From JACQXM01 sp964569425 (GTDB lineage Bacteria > Planctomycetota > Phycisphaerae > UBA1845), in assembly GCA_964569425.1 (NCBI GenBank), contig CAZMVD010000087.1:1-17510 (forward strand): a stretch of 17,510 bases of DNA. Direction: 5' to 3'. Below the pieces are notes generated by a model that had not been told where the DNA came from, searched no databases, and was given only the letters and a program-made list of their open reading frames with translations. Made by a program: the position numbers and the translations under genes. Shown here one piece after another: positions 6,226 to 13,770 of this stretch; within the stretch, counting starts at the first letter, position 1, and each line of letters begins with the position of its first letter.

Positions 6226-7712
6226 ACGCGTTCAAGTTGTGGTCATCGATGGCCTTTCGCCAGGAGAAACCATGCGAATGTGCGGAGGCGCGGCTCCGGC
6301 AAAGTCCTCGAGGCCGCGGCGTGCGCATTCTGACTTGTATCTTCCTGGTCTTGGGGACGGGCTCCGGGGTCTGGGGTGGCGAATCCACGACCATAGAGGT
6401 CACGCTGCGGCTGCTGACCGGCGGACAGGTGACTGGTTTGGTGGCCGACCACAATGACCACGGGCTGGTCGTGGTGCACGGGCAGACGCCTTATGTTTTC
6501 GGGTGGAGCGAGTTAGAGGCGGGGTCGGCGTACGGAGCCAGACTTAATCTGCTGGTTTTGGCGCGGGGCAGCTTCGAAGACCTGTCCGCTGACGATCACT
6601 TTGGGCTGGGTTTGTTTGCCCTGGCGCGCGGGCGCAACGACCTTGCGGCCGATGCCTTCCAACATGCCAAGCGTCTCGACCCAAACATGGCGAAACGAGT
6701 CGAGCGCGCCTTTTCCGACGCGCGGCGTTCCGCCCACGCCGCGGGGGAAGCGAGTGCCTTGTTGGTTCCCGAGGTCGCGCCGGCGACGGGCGGCGAGGGG
6801 GGGTTGACTGAAGAGGGCGAGGCGCGGCCCATGACAGACGAGAGTGAGACGGCATGGGCCATGCCGGCGGGGACGAGCGAGGAAGCCTACGAGAAATCGC
6901 TCGCGGCCTATCACACCTTCGGCGACAAAGTGCGCGAGGTGATCGGCGCGGACATTGTGCTGATCGAGACCGAACATTTTCTGATCTGGACGGATTGGGA
7001 GAAGAGCCAGCGGGGGCGCCTGGCGGAATGGTGCGAAGCGATGTATGCGGCGGTCGCGGGACAGCTCGGCCTTGCGGCGGGTCAACAGGTTTTTCTATCC
7101 AAGTGTCCGGTGTTTGCGTGGCAGAGCCGGGCGCGGTTTCAGAAATTCGCCCAAAAGTTTGACGGGTACGACGGCGCCGGCGCCGTCGGCTACACGCGCT
7201 CCATCGAGAAGAACGGCCATACGCACGTGGTGCTGGTGCGCAACGGTCGGACGCCGGCCGATTATGATCGATTCGCCTGCACGCTGGTGCACGAGGGCAC
7301 GCACGCTTTTCTGCATCGGCTGTATTCTCCGCGATTGATTCCGCACTGGGTCAACGAGGGCTTTGCGGACCTGATTGCGGATCGCGTGCTTGGAGAACGC
7401 TGTCCCCACGGGGGCAATGCGGGGCTGATTGCACGTCCATTCGTGCGTTATGACTGGCCGGTGCGCGACCTGATTGCCGACAGCGGGCCCATCGCGGTGC
7501 ACCAGTATTCCCTTGCGCACAGTCTGGTCCGCTATCTGGAGTGGCGCGGGCGTGAGCGTTTTGCTCGGTTTGTGCGATCGTTGAAGGACGGTTTGTCGAT
7601 CGCGGAGGCGCTGGCGGCGGCCTATGACGGCATGACGCCGGCGACGTTCGAGCAGTCGTGGCGGGAATGGGTTCGCGCTTCTGACGAGCACCCGGCGGCG
7701 CCGGGCGGATGA
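6222..7712 (+). CDS. Secreted gluzincin-type metalloprotease (peptidase MA-like, HEGTH)
   Basis: 496 residues from ATG 6222, which overlaps the hflX stop by 4 bp. GTG 6321, with GAGG seven bases upstream, is a good alternative giving a short signal peptide (hydrophobic run about 36-53 in the long numbering). After the signal comes a domain with TLRLLTGGQVTGLV and YVFGWSEL, then a helical TPR-like part with FALARGRNDLAADAFQHA. The zinc site is HEGTH (357-361), fitting HExxH, with the third ligand probably Glu379 in WVNEGFAD, a spacing and context typical of gluzincin/DUF1570-like peptidases. Predicted periplasmic or surface hydrolase; substrate unknown. The functional link with HflX is only inferred from the overlap. 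An out-of-frame ATG with a strong ribosome-binding site at 6262-6274 complicates the start. Confidence 0.75.
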   Translation: MNAFKLWSSMAFRQEKPCECAEARLRQSPRGRGVRILTCIFLVLGTGSGVWGGESTTIEVTLRLLTGGQVTGLVADHNDHGLVVVHGQTPYVFGWSELEAGSAYGARLNLLVLARGSFEDLSADDHFGLGLFALARGRNDLAADAFQHAKRLDPNMAKRVERAFSDARRSAHAAGEASALLVPEVAPATGGEGGLTEEGEARPMTDESETAWAMPAGTSEEAYEKSLAAYHTFGDKVREVIGADIVLIETEHFLIWTDWEKSQRGRLAEWCEAMYAAVAGQLGLAAGQQVFLSKCPVFAWQSRARFQKFAQKFDGYDGAGAVGYTRSIEKNGHTHVVLVRNGRTPADYDRFACTLVHEGTHAFLHRLYSPRLIPHWVNEGFADLIADRVLGERCPHGGNAGLIARPFVRYDWPVRDLIADSGPIAVHQYSLAHSLVRYLEWRGRERFARFVRSLKDGLSIAEALAAAYDGMTPATFEQSWREWVRASDEHPAAPGG

Positions 7713-7794
7713 GCGTGTGACCGACACTACACCTCATGGCTTCTGCAGCGGCAGGGGCTAGGATACCGATCATAGCAGGAACCGATGAGGGGTG

Positions 7795-7808
7795 CCGGGA
7801 TGTCCCGG
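7795..7808. other. Short palindrome upstream of the flippase gene
   Basis: CCGGGA, TG, TCCCGG is a 14-bp palindrome with a two-base centre, ending eight bases before the AGGAGG at 7817-7822. It could be an operator or a leader hairpin; nothing else supports either use. Confidence 0.3.
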
Positions 7809-7834
7809 GCGCCATTAGGAGGCGGGTATCGTCG

Positions 7835-9013
7835 ATGACGCCGCGGGCCAAGAAACGCTGGTTCGACGTGCTGCGCCTGGCGCTGTGCGTTGGGGCGTTG
7901 TGGATTGTCATTCAGGGGGTGACGATCCACGACCATGTACACCTGGCGGATGGCCGGGCGGACGTGGTGGGGCGCATTGTCGATGACGGCGATCCGTTGG
8001 TGGTGGCGCTGCCTTCGGGCGAGACGGTGCGGATCGCGCATGCGGAGCTGGCGCGCGATGAGACCGGCGGCGTGAAGCTGAGTTTCGGGCTGGCCTCGGC
8101 GTGGCGCAACAGCCGCAAGGGGCTGCTGCTGCTGGCGGTGCTCATTCATTTTCCGGTGATCGTGCCGCAGGCGTATCGATTCCTGATTCTGCTGCGCGCT
8201 CAACAGATCATGATCAGTTACTGGGAGTGTCTGAAGCTCACCTTCGCGGGCAACTTTCTGAACTTTGCCACGCCGCTGGGCTCGAATGCGGGCGACGTGT
8301 TCAAGGCCTATTTCCTTTCGCTGCACACCGATCAGAAGACGGAAGCGGTGACCACGGTTTTTCTCGATCGGGTGGTGGGGCTGGCGGCGCTGCTGCTGGT
8401 GGTGGCGGCGTTGACGGTGTTCGCACCGGGGGACAGCGCCCTGTCGCTGTTTCGTCCCTACATGATCGGCGTGCTGGGCGCGGGGGTGTTGGGTGTGGCG
8501 TTGTATTTTGCGCCGCCGGTCCGGCGGTTGCTGATTCCGCGGTTGTTGCGCGGTCCGTCGCGGATCGTGCAGCATCTGGTGCGCATCGACAACACGGCCA
8601 AGGCGCTGGCGGCGCGCAAGCGAACGGTGTTCGCGGCCATTCTGCTCACGGTGCTGCTACAGGGTGTGGCGGTGGGGGCCTATTTCACGGTGGCGCGGGC
8701 GCTGGCGATGGAAGCACATGCGGGCAACGTGCTGGAGTATTACGCCTATTTCTATACGGGGGTGGTGGTGCAGGCGCTGCCGGGTCCGCCGCAGGGATTG
8801 GGCACCGTGGAACTGACTTACCGTTACTTCCTTTCCAACTACGGAAGTCCATCGCAGATTGTGTGCATGGCGTTCGGCATTCGCATGGTGGGGCTGTTGT
8901 GCGCCTTGCCGGGGTTGCTGGTGACGTTGACCGGTTCCTATAAGCCGCGGGAGACGGCGGAATTTGTTTCCGCGGCCGGCGCCGTGGATTCGTCCGGCAC
9001 CCTGCGTTCGTAG
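7835..9013 (+). CDS. Lysylphosphatidylglycerol synthase/flippase-type TM protein (UPF0104-like)
   Basis: 392 residues from ATG 7835, preceded by AGGAGG at 7817-7822 (12-base spacing, longer than usual). An upstream in-frame ATG at 7736 would add 33 residues of no clear character. One membrane helix (about 13-28) is followed by a roughly 65-residue soluble segment, probably outside the membrane, and then about seven helices. Family-like motifs are PLGSNAGDVFKAYFL, DRVVGLAALLL and GPPQGLGTVELTY. Relatives include the membrane part of MprF and AglD-type proteins that handle polyprenyl or phospholipid carriers. There is no aminoacyl-transferase domain, so it is not a full MprF. The substrate could be a lipid-linked sugar, given the GT39 enzyme nearby, but this is inference. 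Confidence 0.8.
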   Translation: MTPRAKKRWFDVLRLALCVGALWIVIQGVTIHDHVHLADGRADVVGRIVDDGDPLVVALPSGETVRIAHAELARDETGGVKLSFGLASAWRNSRKGLLLLAVLIHFPVIVPQAYRFLILLRAQQIMISYWECLKLTFAGNFLNFATPLGSNAGDVFKAYFLSLHTDQKTEAVTTVFLDRVVGLAALLLVVAALTVFAPGDSALSLFRPYMIGVLGAGVLGVALYFAPPVRRLLIPRLLRGPSRIVQHLVRIDNTAKALAARKRTVFAAILLTVLLQGVAVGAYFTVARALAMEAHAGNVLEYYAYFYTGVVVQALPGPPQGLGTVELTYRYFLSNYGSPSQIVCMAFGIRMVGLLCALPGLLVTLTGSYKPRETAEFVSAAGAVDSSGTLRS

Positions 9014-9022
9014 TACGCAGGG
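9000..9022. terminator. Hairpin at the end of the flippase gene
   Basis: CCCTGCGT, loop TCGTAGT, ACGCAGGG: a perfect 8-bp stem spanning the TAG stop codon at 9011-9013. No T-tract follows, so this may be a factor-dependent or mRNA-stabilising 3' hairpin rather than a standard terminator. Confidence 0.45.
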
Positions 9023-9356
9023 ACGCGGCGGGTGCGGCCATTATCGGATGGAGCGATGTGCAAGCGGCGGCGCGGCGCCCTGACGGTGCGGTCGGGGGAC
9101 GTTGCAGTGCGCAATACCGCGTGGCTCATTTCAGCGGGCAAGTCGGTCAGACGAAAAGACCAAGGGAGATTCCGGGCGTCGGCGACAGACGGTTGAACGG
9201 ATGTTCAGCCGCACGCCGACGTTGCACCGCGCACCGGTAATGGGGTCCGGCTTCGACCGAGCGCGCAGCGGGTGCCCTAGTTGCACCGTGGCAGATGCGC
9301 GCGGCGCTGCGCGGGGTTGCAACCGTCACGGGGATCGAAGCGCAGGAGCGCGGGTG
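9023..9356. other. Intergenic region upstream of the PilZ gene
   Basis: The PilZ reading frame stays open back to 9102, but the upstream part has no recognisable domain and a good ribosome-binding site precedes ATG 9357. The region holds a GAAC-GGAT-GTTC palindrome (9195-9206) and two GTTGCACCG copies (near 9220 and 9280). No convincing promoter or RNA gene is seen. Confidence 0.4.
9344..9348 (+). promoter_or_regulatory. Ribosome-binding site deciding the PilZ start
   Basis: AGGAG at 9344-9348 lies 8 bases before ATG 9357. It selects this start over the open frame that extends a further 85 codons upstream. Confidence 0.7.
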
Positions 9357-10103
9357 ATGCCGAGCAACATACTGGTTCCGCCGGATCAACGGGAGCGTCT
9401 GCTGGCCGATGCGGTGCGTCGCCGGTGCCGGGTGACGCTTTCGCGGCGGAGCACCCACGGCTGGGAGGATCTGGTCGGGACTTTCTTCCGGCTGGAAGGG
9501 GGCCAACTGGTTGTGCAGCTTGGCGGCGCGGGACACGAGCCGCCGGCGCTTCCGACGGTCGGGGAACCGGTGGGCGTCCACTTTCGATTGGGGCACAAGA
9601 AGTGCATCTTCAACGGGACGATCCTGGCGGTGGAACGGCGCTCGTTCGGCTTTGCGGTGCGAATGGCGCAGCCTGAGCAGCTTCGTCAACTGCAGCGCCG
9701 GGTGTTTGAGCGGGTGGCGCCGCCGGACGGCGTGGTGATCGCGGTGCGTTTCTGGCGGCTGGAGGAGACGGCGGCCGCGGCGGGCGGACAGCGCGACGTG
9801 CGTCACGGGCAACTCGAGGATGTGTCGGCGGGCGGGTTGCGGGTCAAGGTGGCCGAGTTGAAGGGGGACGCCGCCGGCCAACTCTTTCAATGTGTCTTCG
9901 CTGTCCGCCAAGGAGCGCCGGCGTTCATGATCGAGGCGGTGCTGCGACACATCGAGGCTACGGACCAGGGGCGCGCATCGCTGGGGTTTCATTTCGTCGG
10001 ACTGGAATCGCAATTGGAGGGCCAGCAGACGCTCGAGCGGCTGGCGAGGGCGGTTTCTCATTTTCAAAGGCTGCGGCAGCACCAGGGGCACGGGCGAACC
10101 TAG
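9357..10103 (+). CDS. YcgR-like PilZ domain protein (c-di-GMP receptor)
   Basis: 248 residues. An N-terminal YcgR/PilZN-like beta domain (about 20-105, with VGVHFRLGHKKCIFNGTIL) is followed by a C-terminal PilZ domain (about 112-235). Both halves of the PilZ c-di-GMP-binding signature are present: RRVFER (Arg115 and Arg119, RxxxR) and DVSAGG (155-160, [D/N]xSxxG). LGFHFVGL matches the later PilZ strand. No membrane segment, so cytoplasmic. In the family such proteins slow the flagellar motor or control exopolysaccharide on binding c-di-GMP; no flagellar gene is nearby, so the output is unknown. The gene is convergent with the minus-strand gene ending at 10215. Confidence 0.85.
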   Translation: MPSNILVPPDQRERLLADAVRRRCRVTLSRRSTHGWEDLVGTFFRLEGGQLVVQLGGAGHEPPALPTVGEPVGVHFRLGHKKCIFNGTILAVERRSFGFAVRMAQPEQLRQLQRRVFERVAPPDGVVIAVRFWRLEETAAAAGGQRDVRHGQLEDVSAGGLRVKVAELKGDAAGQLFQCVFAVRQGAPAFMIEAVLRHIEATDQGRASLGFHFVGLESQLEGQQTLERLARAVSHFQRLRQHQGHGRT

Positions 10104-10214
10104 CTCACGCACTTCGTGGACGACCGTGGGAAGCGCTCGCGCGGGCGCAGCGCGCGGATTGTGAATCGCACAGCTTGACCGGAAGCGCAATCGTGCTGCC
10201 ACGGCGCGGGCGGT

Positions 10215-10823
10215 TCAGGGCCGGTCGGCCCAGCGGCGGGCGATGGCGCGAAGGAGACTCAACAGGTCGGCGGCGGCGCGGGTGACGCGGCCGCCGCGTG
10301 TGGGCGGGCCGGTGAGTTCCTGTTGCAGTTCTTCGAGGACGGCGCGATCTGCCTGATCCAGTTGGGTGACGAAGCGTTGTACGTCGGCGGCGGATCCTTC
10401 GATGGCGACGCGGAGGGCATCGGCGCCGACGGGTGCCACTGGAGTGGCACTCTTGGCGTGGCGAGGCCGCATGGCGCTCCAGGCGAGGCGTTCGGCCTCG
10501 GCGGACTGGAAGGTGTCGATGGCGCGGCACCAGGCGGCGCGGGCGCGTTGGGCTTCGCGCCGGCGGAGCGGGTAGCGCGGCGAGTCGGGCGGTTCGGCGG
10601 AGAGAGCGCGAAAGGCGGCGACCAATGAACGCGAATTGCGGGTGACGGACCAGCGCGCCGCGAGGCGGCGGGCGTGGCGTTCGACGTGGCGGTGCCGGTG
10701 AAGTGAACGGTCCTGAGCGCGGCGCGCGAGCAGGAAGCCGAGGTTCATGCCGACGAGCAGGCCGGCGAGCGCGGCGGCGATGATTGACAGAATCCAAGGA
10801 TCCACAGGCACCACAGGGTCCAT
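10215..10823 (-). CDS. Small membrane-anchored protein of unknown function
   Basis: 202 residues, not recognised. One N-terminal membrane helix (about 10-33: WILSIIAAALAGLLVGMNLGFLLA), then a basic cytoplasmic-looking stretch (HRHRHVERHARRLAARW), then Arg/Ala/Leu-rich helical segments including QQELTGPPTRGG. Topology suggests N-out or N-in with the bulk in the cytoplasm. It starts six bases after the TSP3 gene stop, so it may be cotranscribed with it. No ribosome-binding site is visible, and Met26 is a possible later start. An 8-bp-arm inverted repeat lies inside the gene at 10433-10450. Confidence 0.6.
   Translation of the reverse strand: MDPVVPVDPWILSIIAAALAGLLVGMNLGFLLARRAQDRSLHRHRHVERHARRLAARWSVTRNSRSLVAAFRALSAEPPDSPRYPLRRREAQRARAAWCRAIDTFQSAEAERLAWSAMRPRHAKSATPVAPVGADALRVAIEGSAADVQRFVTQLDQADRAVLEELQQELTGPPTRGGRVTRAAADLLSLLRAIARRWADRP
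10433..10450. repeat. Inverted repeat GTGCCAC/GTGGCAC, copy 1 (intragenic)
   Basis: GTGCCACT, GG, AGTGGCAC: a perfect 8-bp arm palindrome inside the gene at 10215-10823. A near copy (GTGCCAC, GGT, GTGGCAC, also followed by TC) lies at 13319-13335. Confidence 0.6.
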
Positions 10824-10829
10824 ACAAAA

Positions 10830-13058
10830 TCAGGGTAGCGGCTCGGTCCTCCAGGTAGACGCGAGTTTTGCGGCGGTGAGCAGGAGCAGCGCGAGGACGC
10901 ACAACCCCCACGTCGAGGCCGCGGGAATGGCCTGCACGCAATCGGGCACGCCGTCGGCGTCGTTGTCCAACAAGTCGTCAATGCCGGGGCACTGGTCAAT
11001 GCAATCGGGGACGGTGTCGCCGTCGGAATCGGTTTCCGGCTGCCCGCAGCCGCAGAACAGAGGGACGACCTTGGCGGGGTCGAGCGGGCACTGATCGATG
11101 CAATCGGCCGTACCGTCGCCGTCGGTGTCGAAATCGGGAACGCCGCAGCCGCACTGGCCGGGGGCGATCTTGAGCGGATCGAAGGGACAGGCGTCTTCGG
11201 GTGCGCAAACGCCGTCGCCGTCCGCGTCATTGAGGGGATCGAGCGGGCAGGGGTCGCAGGCGTCACCGATGCCGTCGCCGTCGGTATCGAGCTGGTCATT
11301 GTTGGGTACGTCGGGGCAGTTGTCGCAGGCGTCGCCGATGCCGTCGTTGTCGGCATCCCGTTGATTGCTGTTGGGGAAGAACGGACAGTTGTCGATGCAG
11401 TCGGCGCGGCCGTCGCCGTCGGAGTCGGTGTCGGGCAGGCCGCAACCGCACTGGCCGGGCGCGGTCTTGAAGGGATCGGAAGGGCAGAGATCTTCGGGAA
11501 CGCAGACGCCGTCGCCGTCGGCGTCGTTGTCGGGGTCGAGGGGGCAGGGATCGCAATCGTCGATGAGGCCGTCGCCATCGGCGTCGAGGTCGCACTCGTC
11601 GGGGACGGTGTTTTGGTTGCAGTCGGCGCTGGCGCCGGAGGCGATGTCCTGATGATCGGGGACGCCGTTGGCATTGCAGTCGGGGTCGCATTCGTCGGGG
11701 ATGCCGTTGGCGTCGAGATCGAGACTGGTGCCGCAGCCGGGCAGGTCGCAGGGGCCGGCGGGGGCGCCGCAGTCGAGGTCGCACTCGTCGGGCAGGCCGT
11801 TGGCGTTGCAATCGAACGGGGGATGGGCGGGGCCGATGGTGGCGGCGAACAGTTCGGGCAGGCCGCCGGGTTTGAAGAGGCCGATGGTGACACGCGTGGG
11901 CACAGGAGGGCGGTCGGCTTCGAAGCGGAAGTTGTAGAGCGTGCCCCAGCGGATGGCGTTGGCGTTGGGGTCGATCTCAAACGGCGTGGTGGACCAGGCG
12001 ATCTGAGCGCCGGCGAAAAGGCCGGGCCAGTCGGTGGGGTCGAAGGGGTCGCCGCTGTGGTGGTTGACGTCGTGGAAGCCGATGTTTCGCACATCGGCGG
12101 CGGGTTCGATGGGCACCGTGAAAGCGCCAACGCTACGATCGGAGTTGAGGTTGTGGAGGGCGTATTCGTAGCGCCAGTAGCCGTCGCCGAGGTCCTGGGC
12201 TTTGGCGGCGAGAAGCAGGAGACCTTCGCCGGGAATGCGGATATCGGTTTCGACAACGGCGGGGTCGAGATCGCGCCAGGCGCGAATGGCGGGGCGCTGG
12301 CGTTCGGTGGCGCCGACGAGGGTGAAGTTGATGGACGGTGGACTGCCGACGATGGTGAGGCGGCGGTGGGAGGCGTTGTTGAAATGGTTGTGGACGGCGG
12401 CATCGTCGCGCGTGACGTAGTGCCCTTCGACGAAGTAGAGGGCGCCGGGGTTGAGTGACGGAAGCAGGTCACCCAGATGGGCCTGGAGGCGGCGGCCGAC
12501 GACCGGCGCCGGCGGGGGGGCGGAGAAGGGATAAGGGAACGTGCCGCGCCAGGCGTTGATGTCCCCGCGGGGGCCGAGGTTGCCGGACTGGCCGTTGAGG
12601 TTGGCGGAGTAGGCATCGGAGCAGCCGGGGCCGAGGTGGGTTCCGGTGGAATCGCCGAAACAGGGGCCGCCGCAGAGACCGCCGGATTCGGCGAAGAAAC
12701 CGTGCTTGACCCAACTGATGCCGATCTGTTCGAAGCGGTCGTCCATGTATCGGTACAGGTGCTGGCCGATGACGGGGTGGCGGGTGTCGTTGGCGAACCA
12801 GTCGAGCGGTTCATCACCGATGTTGCAGGAGATGGTGCCGACGGAGAGCGCGGCGAGTCCGCCGGCGACGGCGCCGTGATATTGGACCTGGTGGAGGTCG
12901 CCGACGATGACATCGGGGCCGGTGGATTGACCGGTGGCGCGGAGGGGGGCGGCGGCGGGGAGGATGGCGATGCCCATCATCAACAGGCGAGCGGCGCGCG
13001 CGGAGGCGGCGCGGGGGTTGCGGTGCGGTGATGCGGATTTGAAGGGCGTTTTTTCCAT
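10830..13058 (-). CDS. Secreted TSP3-repeat protein with C-terminal sorting tail
   Basis: 742 residues from ATG 13058, preceded by AGGAGGGGA on the minus strand. N-terminal signal peptide with a twin-basic start (hydrophobic part about 24-40, ending near RATGQS). Residues about 45-400 form a Cys-poor globular region with GPRGDINAWRGTFPYPF and FEQIGISWVKHGFF; I do not recognise a named domain. Residues about 412-705 are a run of Asp-rich thrombospondin type 3 / calcium-binding repeats (DADGDGV, DTDGDGIGDACD, CGCG spacers). The last 33 residues are IPAASTWG, a hydrophobic helix and a short polar tail, resembling IPTL-CTERM-type sorting signals without the usual terminal Arg cluster. Predicted to be exported, Ca-binding and processed or anchored at the surface. 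Function unknown. Confidence 0.88.
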   Translation of the reverse strand: MEKTPFKSASPHRNPRAASARAARLLMMGIAILPAAAPLRATGQSTGPDVIVGDLHQVQYHGAVAGGLAALSVGTISCNIGDEPLDWFANDTRHPVIGQHLYRYMDDRFEQIGISWVKHGFFAESGGLCGGPCFGDSTGTHLGPGCSDAYSANLNGQSGNLGPRGDINAWRGTFPYPFSAPPPAPVVGRRLQAHLGDLLPSLNPGALYFVEGHYVTRDDAAVHNHFNNASHRRLTIVGSPPSINFTLVGATERQRPAIRAWRDLDPAVVETDIRIPGEGLLLLAAKAQDLGDGYWRYEYALHNLNSDRSVGAFTVPIEPAADVRNIGFHDVNHHSGDPFDPTDWPGLFAGAQIAWSTTPFEIDPNANAIRWGTLYNFRFEADRPPVPTRVTIGLFKPGGLPELFAATIGPAHPPFDCNANGLPDECDLDCGAPAGPCDLPGCGTSLDLDANGIPDECDPDCNANGVPDHQDIASGASADCNQNTVPDECDLDADGDGLIDDCDPCPLDPDNDADGDGVCVPEDLCPSDPFKTAPGQCGCGLPDTDSDGDGRADCIDNCPFFPNSNQRDADNDGIGDACDNCPDVPNNDQLDTDGDGIGDACDPCPLDPLNDADGDGVCAPEDACPFDPLKIAPGQCGCGVPDFDTDGDGTADCIDQCPLDPAKVVPLFCGCGQPETDSDGDTVPDCIDQCPGIDDLLDNDADGVPDCVQAIPAASTWGLCVLALLLLTAAKLASTWRTEPLP
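10960..11820 (-). repeat. Internal tandem repeats encoding the TSP3 region
   Basis: The DNA carries many near copies of GCCGTCGCCGTCGGNGTC at variable spacing. The blocks around 11160-11250 and 11455-11545 encode nearly the same run (DADGDGVC-PED-CP-DP-K-APGQCGCG), so a block of about 300 bp was probably duplicated within the gene. Such repeats can change in number by recombination. Confidence 0.7.
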
Positions 13059-13112
13059 TCCCCTCCTGCGGCGGCGCTGGTGTCGCCGTGAACCGCCTGT
13101 CGAGAATAGCTG

Positions 13113-13118
13113 ATTGTA
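13113..13118 (-). promoter_or_regulatory. Possible -10 element of the TSP3 gene
   Basis: TACAAT on the minus strand (5/6 match), about 54 bases upstream of ATG 13058. No clear -35 at the standard distance. TATTCT (about 13107-13102) is an alternative. Confidence 0.3.
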
Positions 13119-13318
13119 GCCTGCCGGGGTACGAAAATGGGCACACAAATTCGCCGGCAGGGGAGAATTGCGGCGGTTTCGTAGATTTTGGCCGACGGCC
13201 GCCGGGGGTGGGTCGTGCCGTGGGGGTTCTTTTTGTGGATTCAGGATTTACGGCGCGTTTTCGGTCGCTGTTGTGCAGGTGCATTACTTTGGGTTCGTTG
13301 TGTCAAGGTTCTGGTCTG

Positions 13319-13335
13319 GTGCCACGGTGTGGCAC
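13319..13335. repeat. Inverted repeat GTGCCAC/GTGGCAC, copy 2
   Basis: GTGCCAC, GGT, GTGGCAC: a perfect 7-bp stem with a 3-base loop. It shares the arms and the following TC with the intragenic copy at 10433-10450. Confidence 0.6.
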
Positions 13336-13392
13336 TCGGTGGCCGGGGGGATTGCGGATTGCGGATTGGGGAATGGCGAATGGCGAATCAGG

Positions 13393-13770
13393 AATGGCGA
13401 ATGGACAAAGAGGCACGAAGCCACGAAGCCACGAAGCCACGGAGGCACGAAATAAGAGCCGAAAGGGGGAAAGCCGGGGCTAACGGTTGGGAATCCGGTC
13501 CCACCGTGCATGTCGGCCCCGCTGCGCGGCGGGAGACCGGCGTACGCCTGCTTATTCATTCGCAATTCGCTATTCAGTAGAACCCGGCTATGCGGGGTCG
13601 CAATTCGCGCGGGCGGCGAGTTTGGTGGCGGTGAGGAAGAGGAGGGCCAGGATCGCAGCACCCCAGGCGGTGGCCGCGGGGATGGCGGTGACGCAGTGCG
13701 GCGCGAACTTCGCGTCGTCCACGCCGGTTCACACGTCGATACAGTCGGGCACGCCGTCGCCGTCGGCGTC
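13393..13770. repeat. Duplicated segment, copy A
   Basis: Direct repeat of 16811-17275. In order it shares GAATGGCGAATGGACAAAG, the CACGAAGC array, AATAAGAGCCGAAAG, GGTTGGGAATCCGGTCCCAC, ACCGGCGTACGCCT, ATTCGCAATTCGCTATTCAG, and then the antisense of the last about 60 codons of a sorting-tail gene. It is shorter than copy B, mostly because the 8-bp array has 4 instead of 12 units. Homology stops after GTCGCCGTCGGCGTC at 13770. Confidence 0.8.
13414..13445. repeat. 8-bp tandem repeat, 4 units
   Basis: Three CACGAAGC units and one CACGGAGG unit, followed by CACGAAAT. The same array at 16834 has 12 units. Confidence 0.85.

Larger units (their letters stand above)
13059..13392. other. Intergenic region upstream of the TSP3 gene
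   Basis: It holds the TSP3 gene's ribosome-binding site and probable promoter, then the GTGCCAC/GTGGCAC hairpin, and then GGATTGC-type heptamers (about 13350-13368) leading into the duplicated repeat segment. No gene is seen. Confidence 0.5.

Noticed and set aside
9195..9206. GAAC-GGAT-GTTC palindrome as a LexA box
   Set aside because: It matches the Gram-positive-type core, but no SOS gene follows and the LexA site of this lineage is not known to me; chance is likely for an 8-base pattern.
10745..12913. 722-residue minus-strand frame overlapping the TSP3 gene
   Set aside because: It is a Ser/Thr/Pro/Ala-rich shift of the TSP3 frame, produced by the repeated GC-rich codons; the true frame has signal peptide, Cys-Asp repeats and sorting tail.
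13414..13445. CRISPR array
   Set aside because: The repeat unit is 8 bp in direct tandem without spacers; likewise at 16834-16929.
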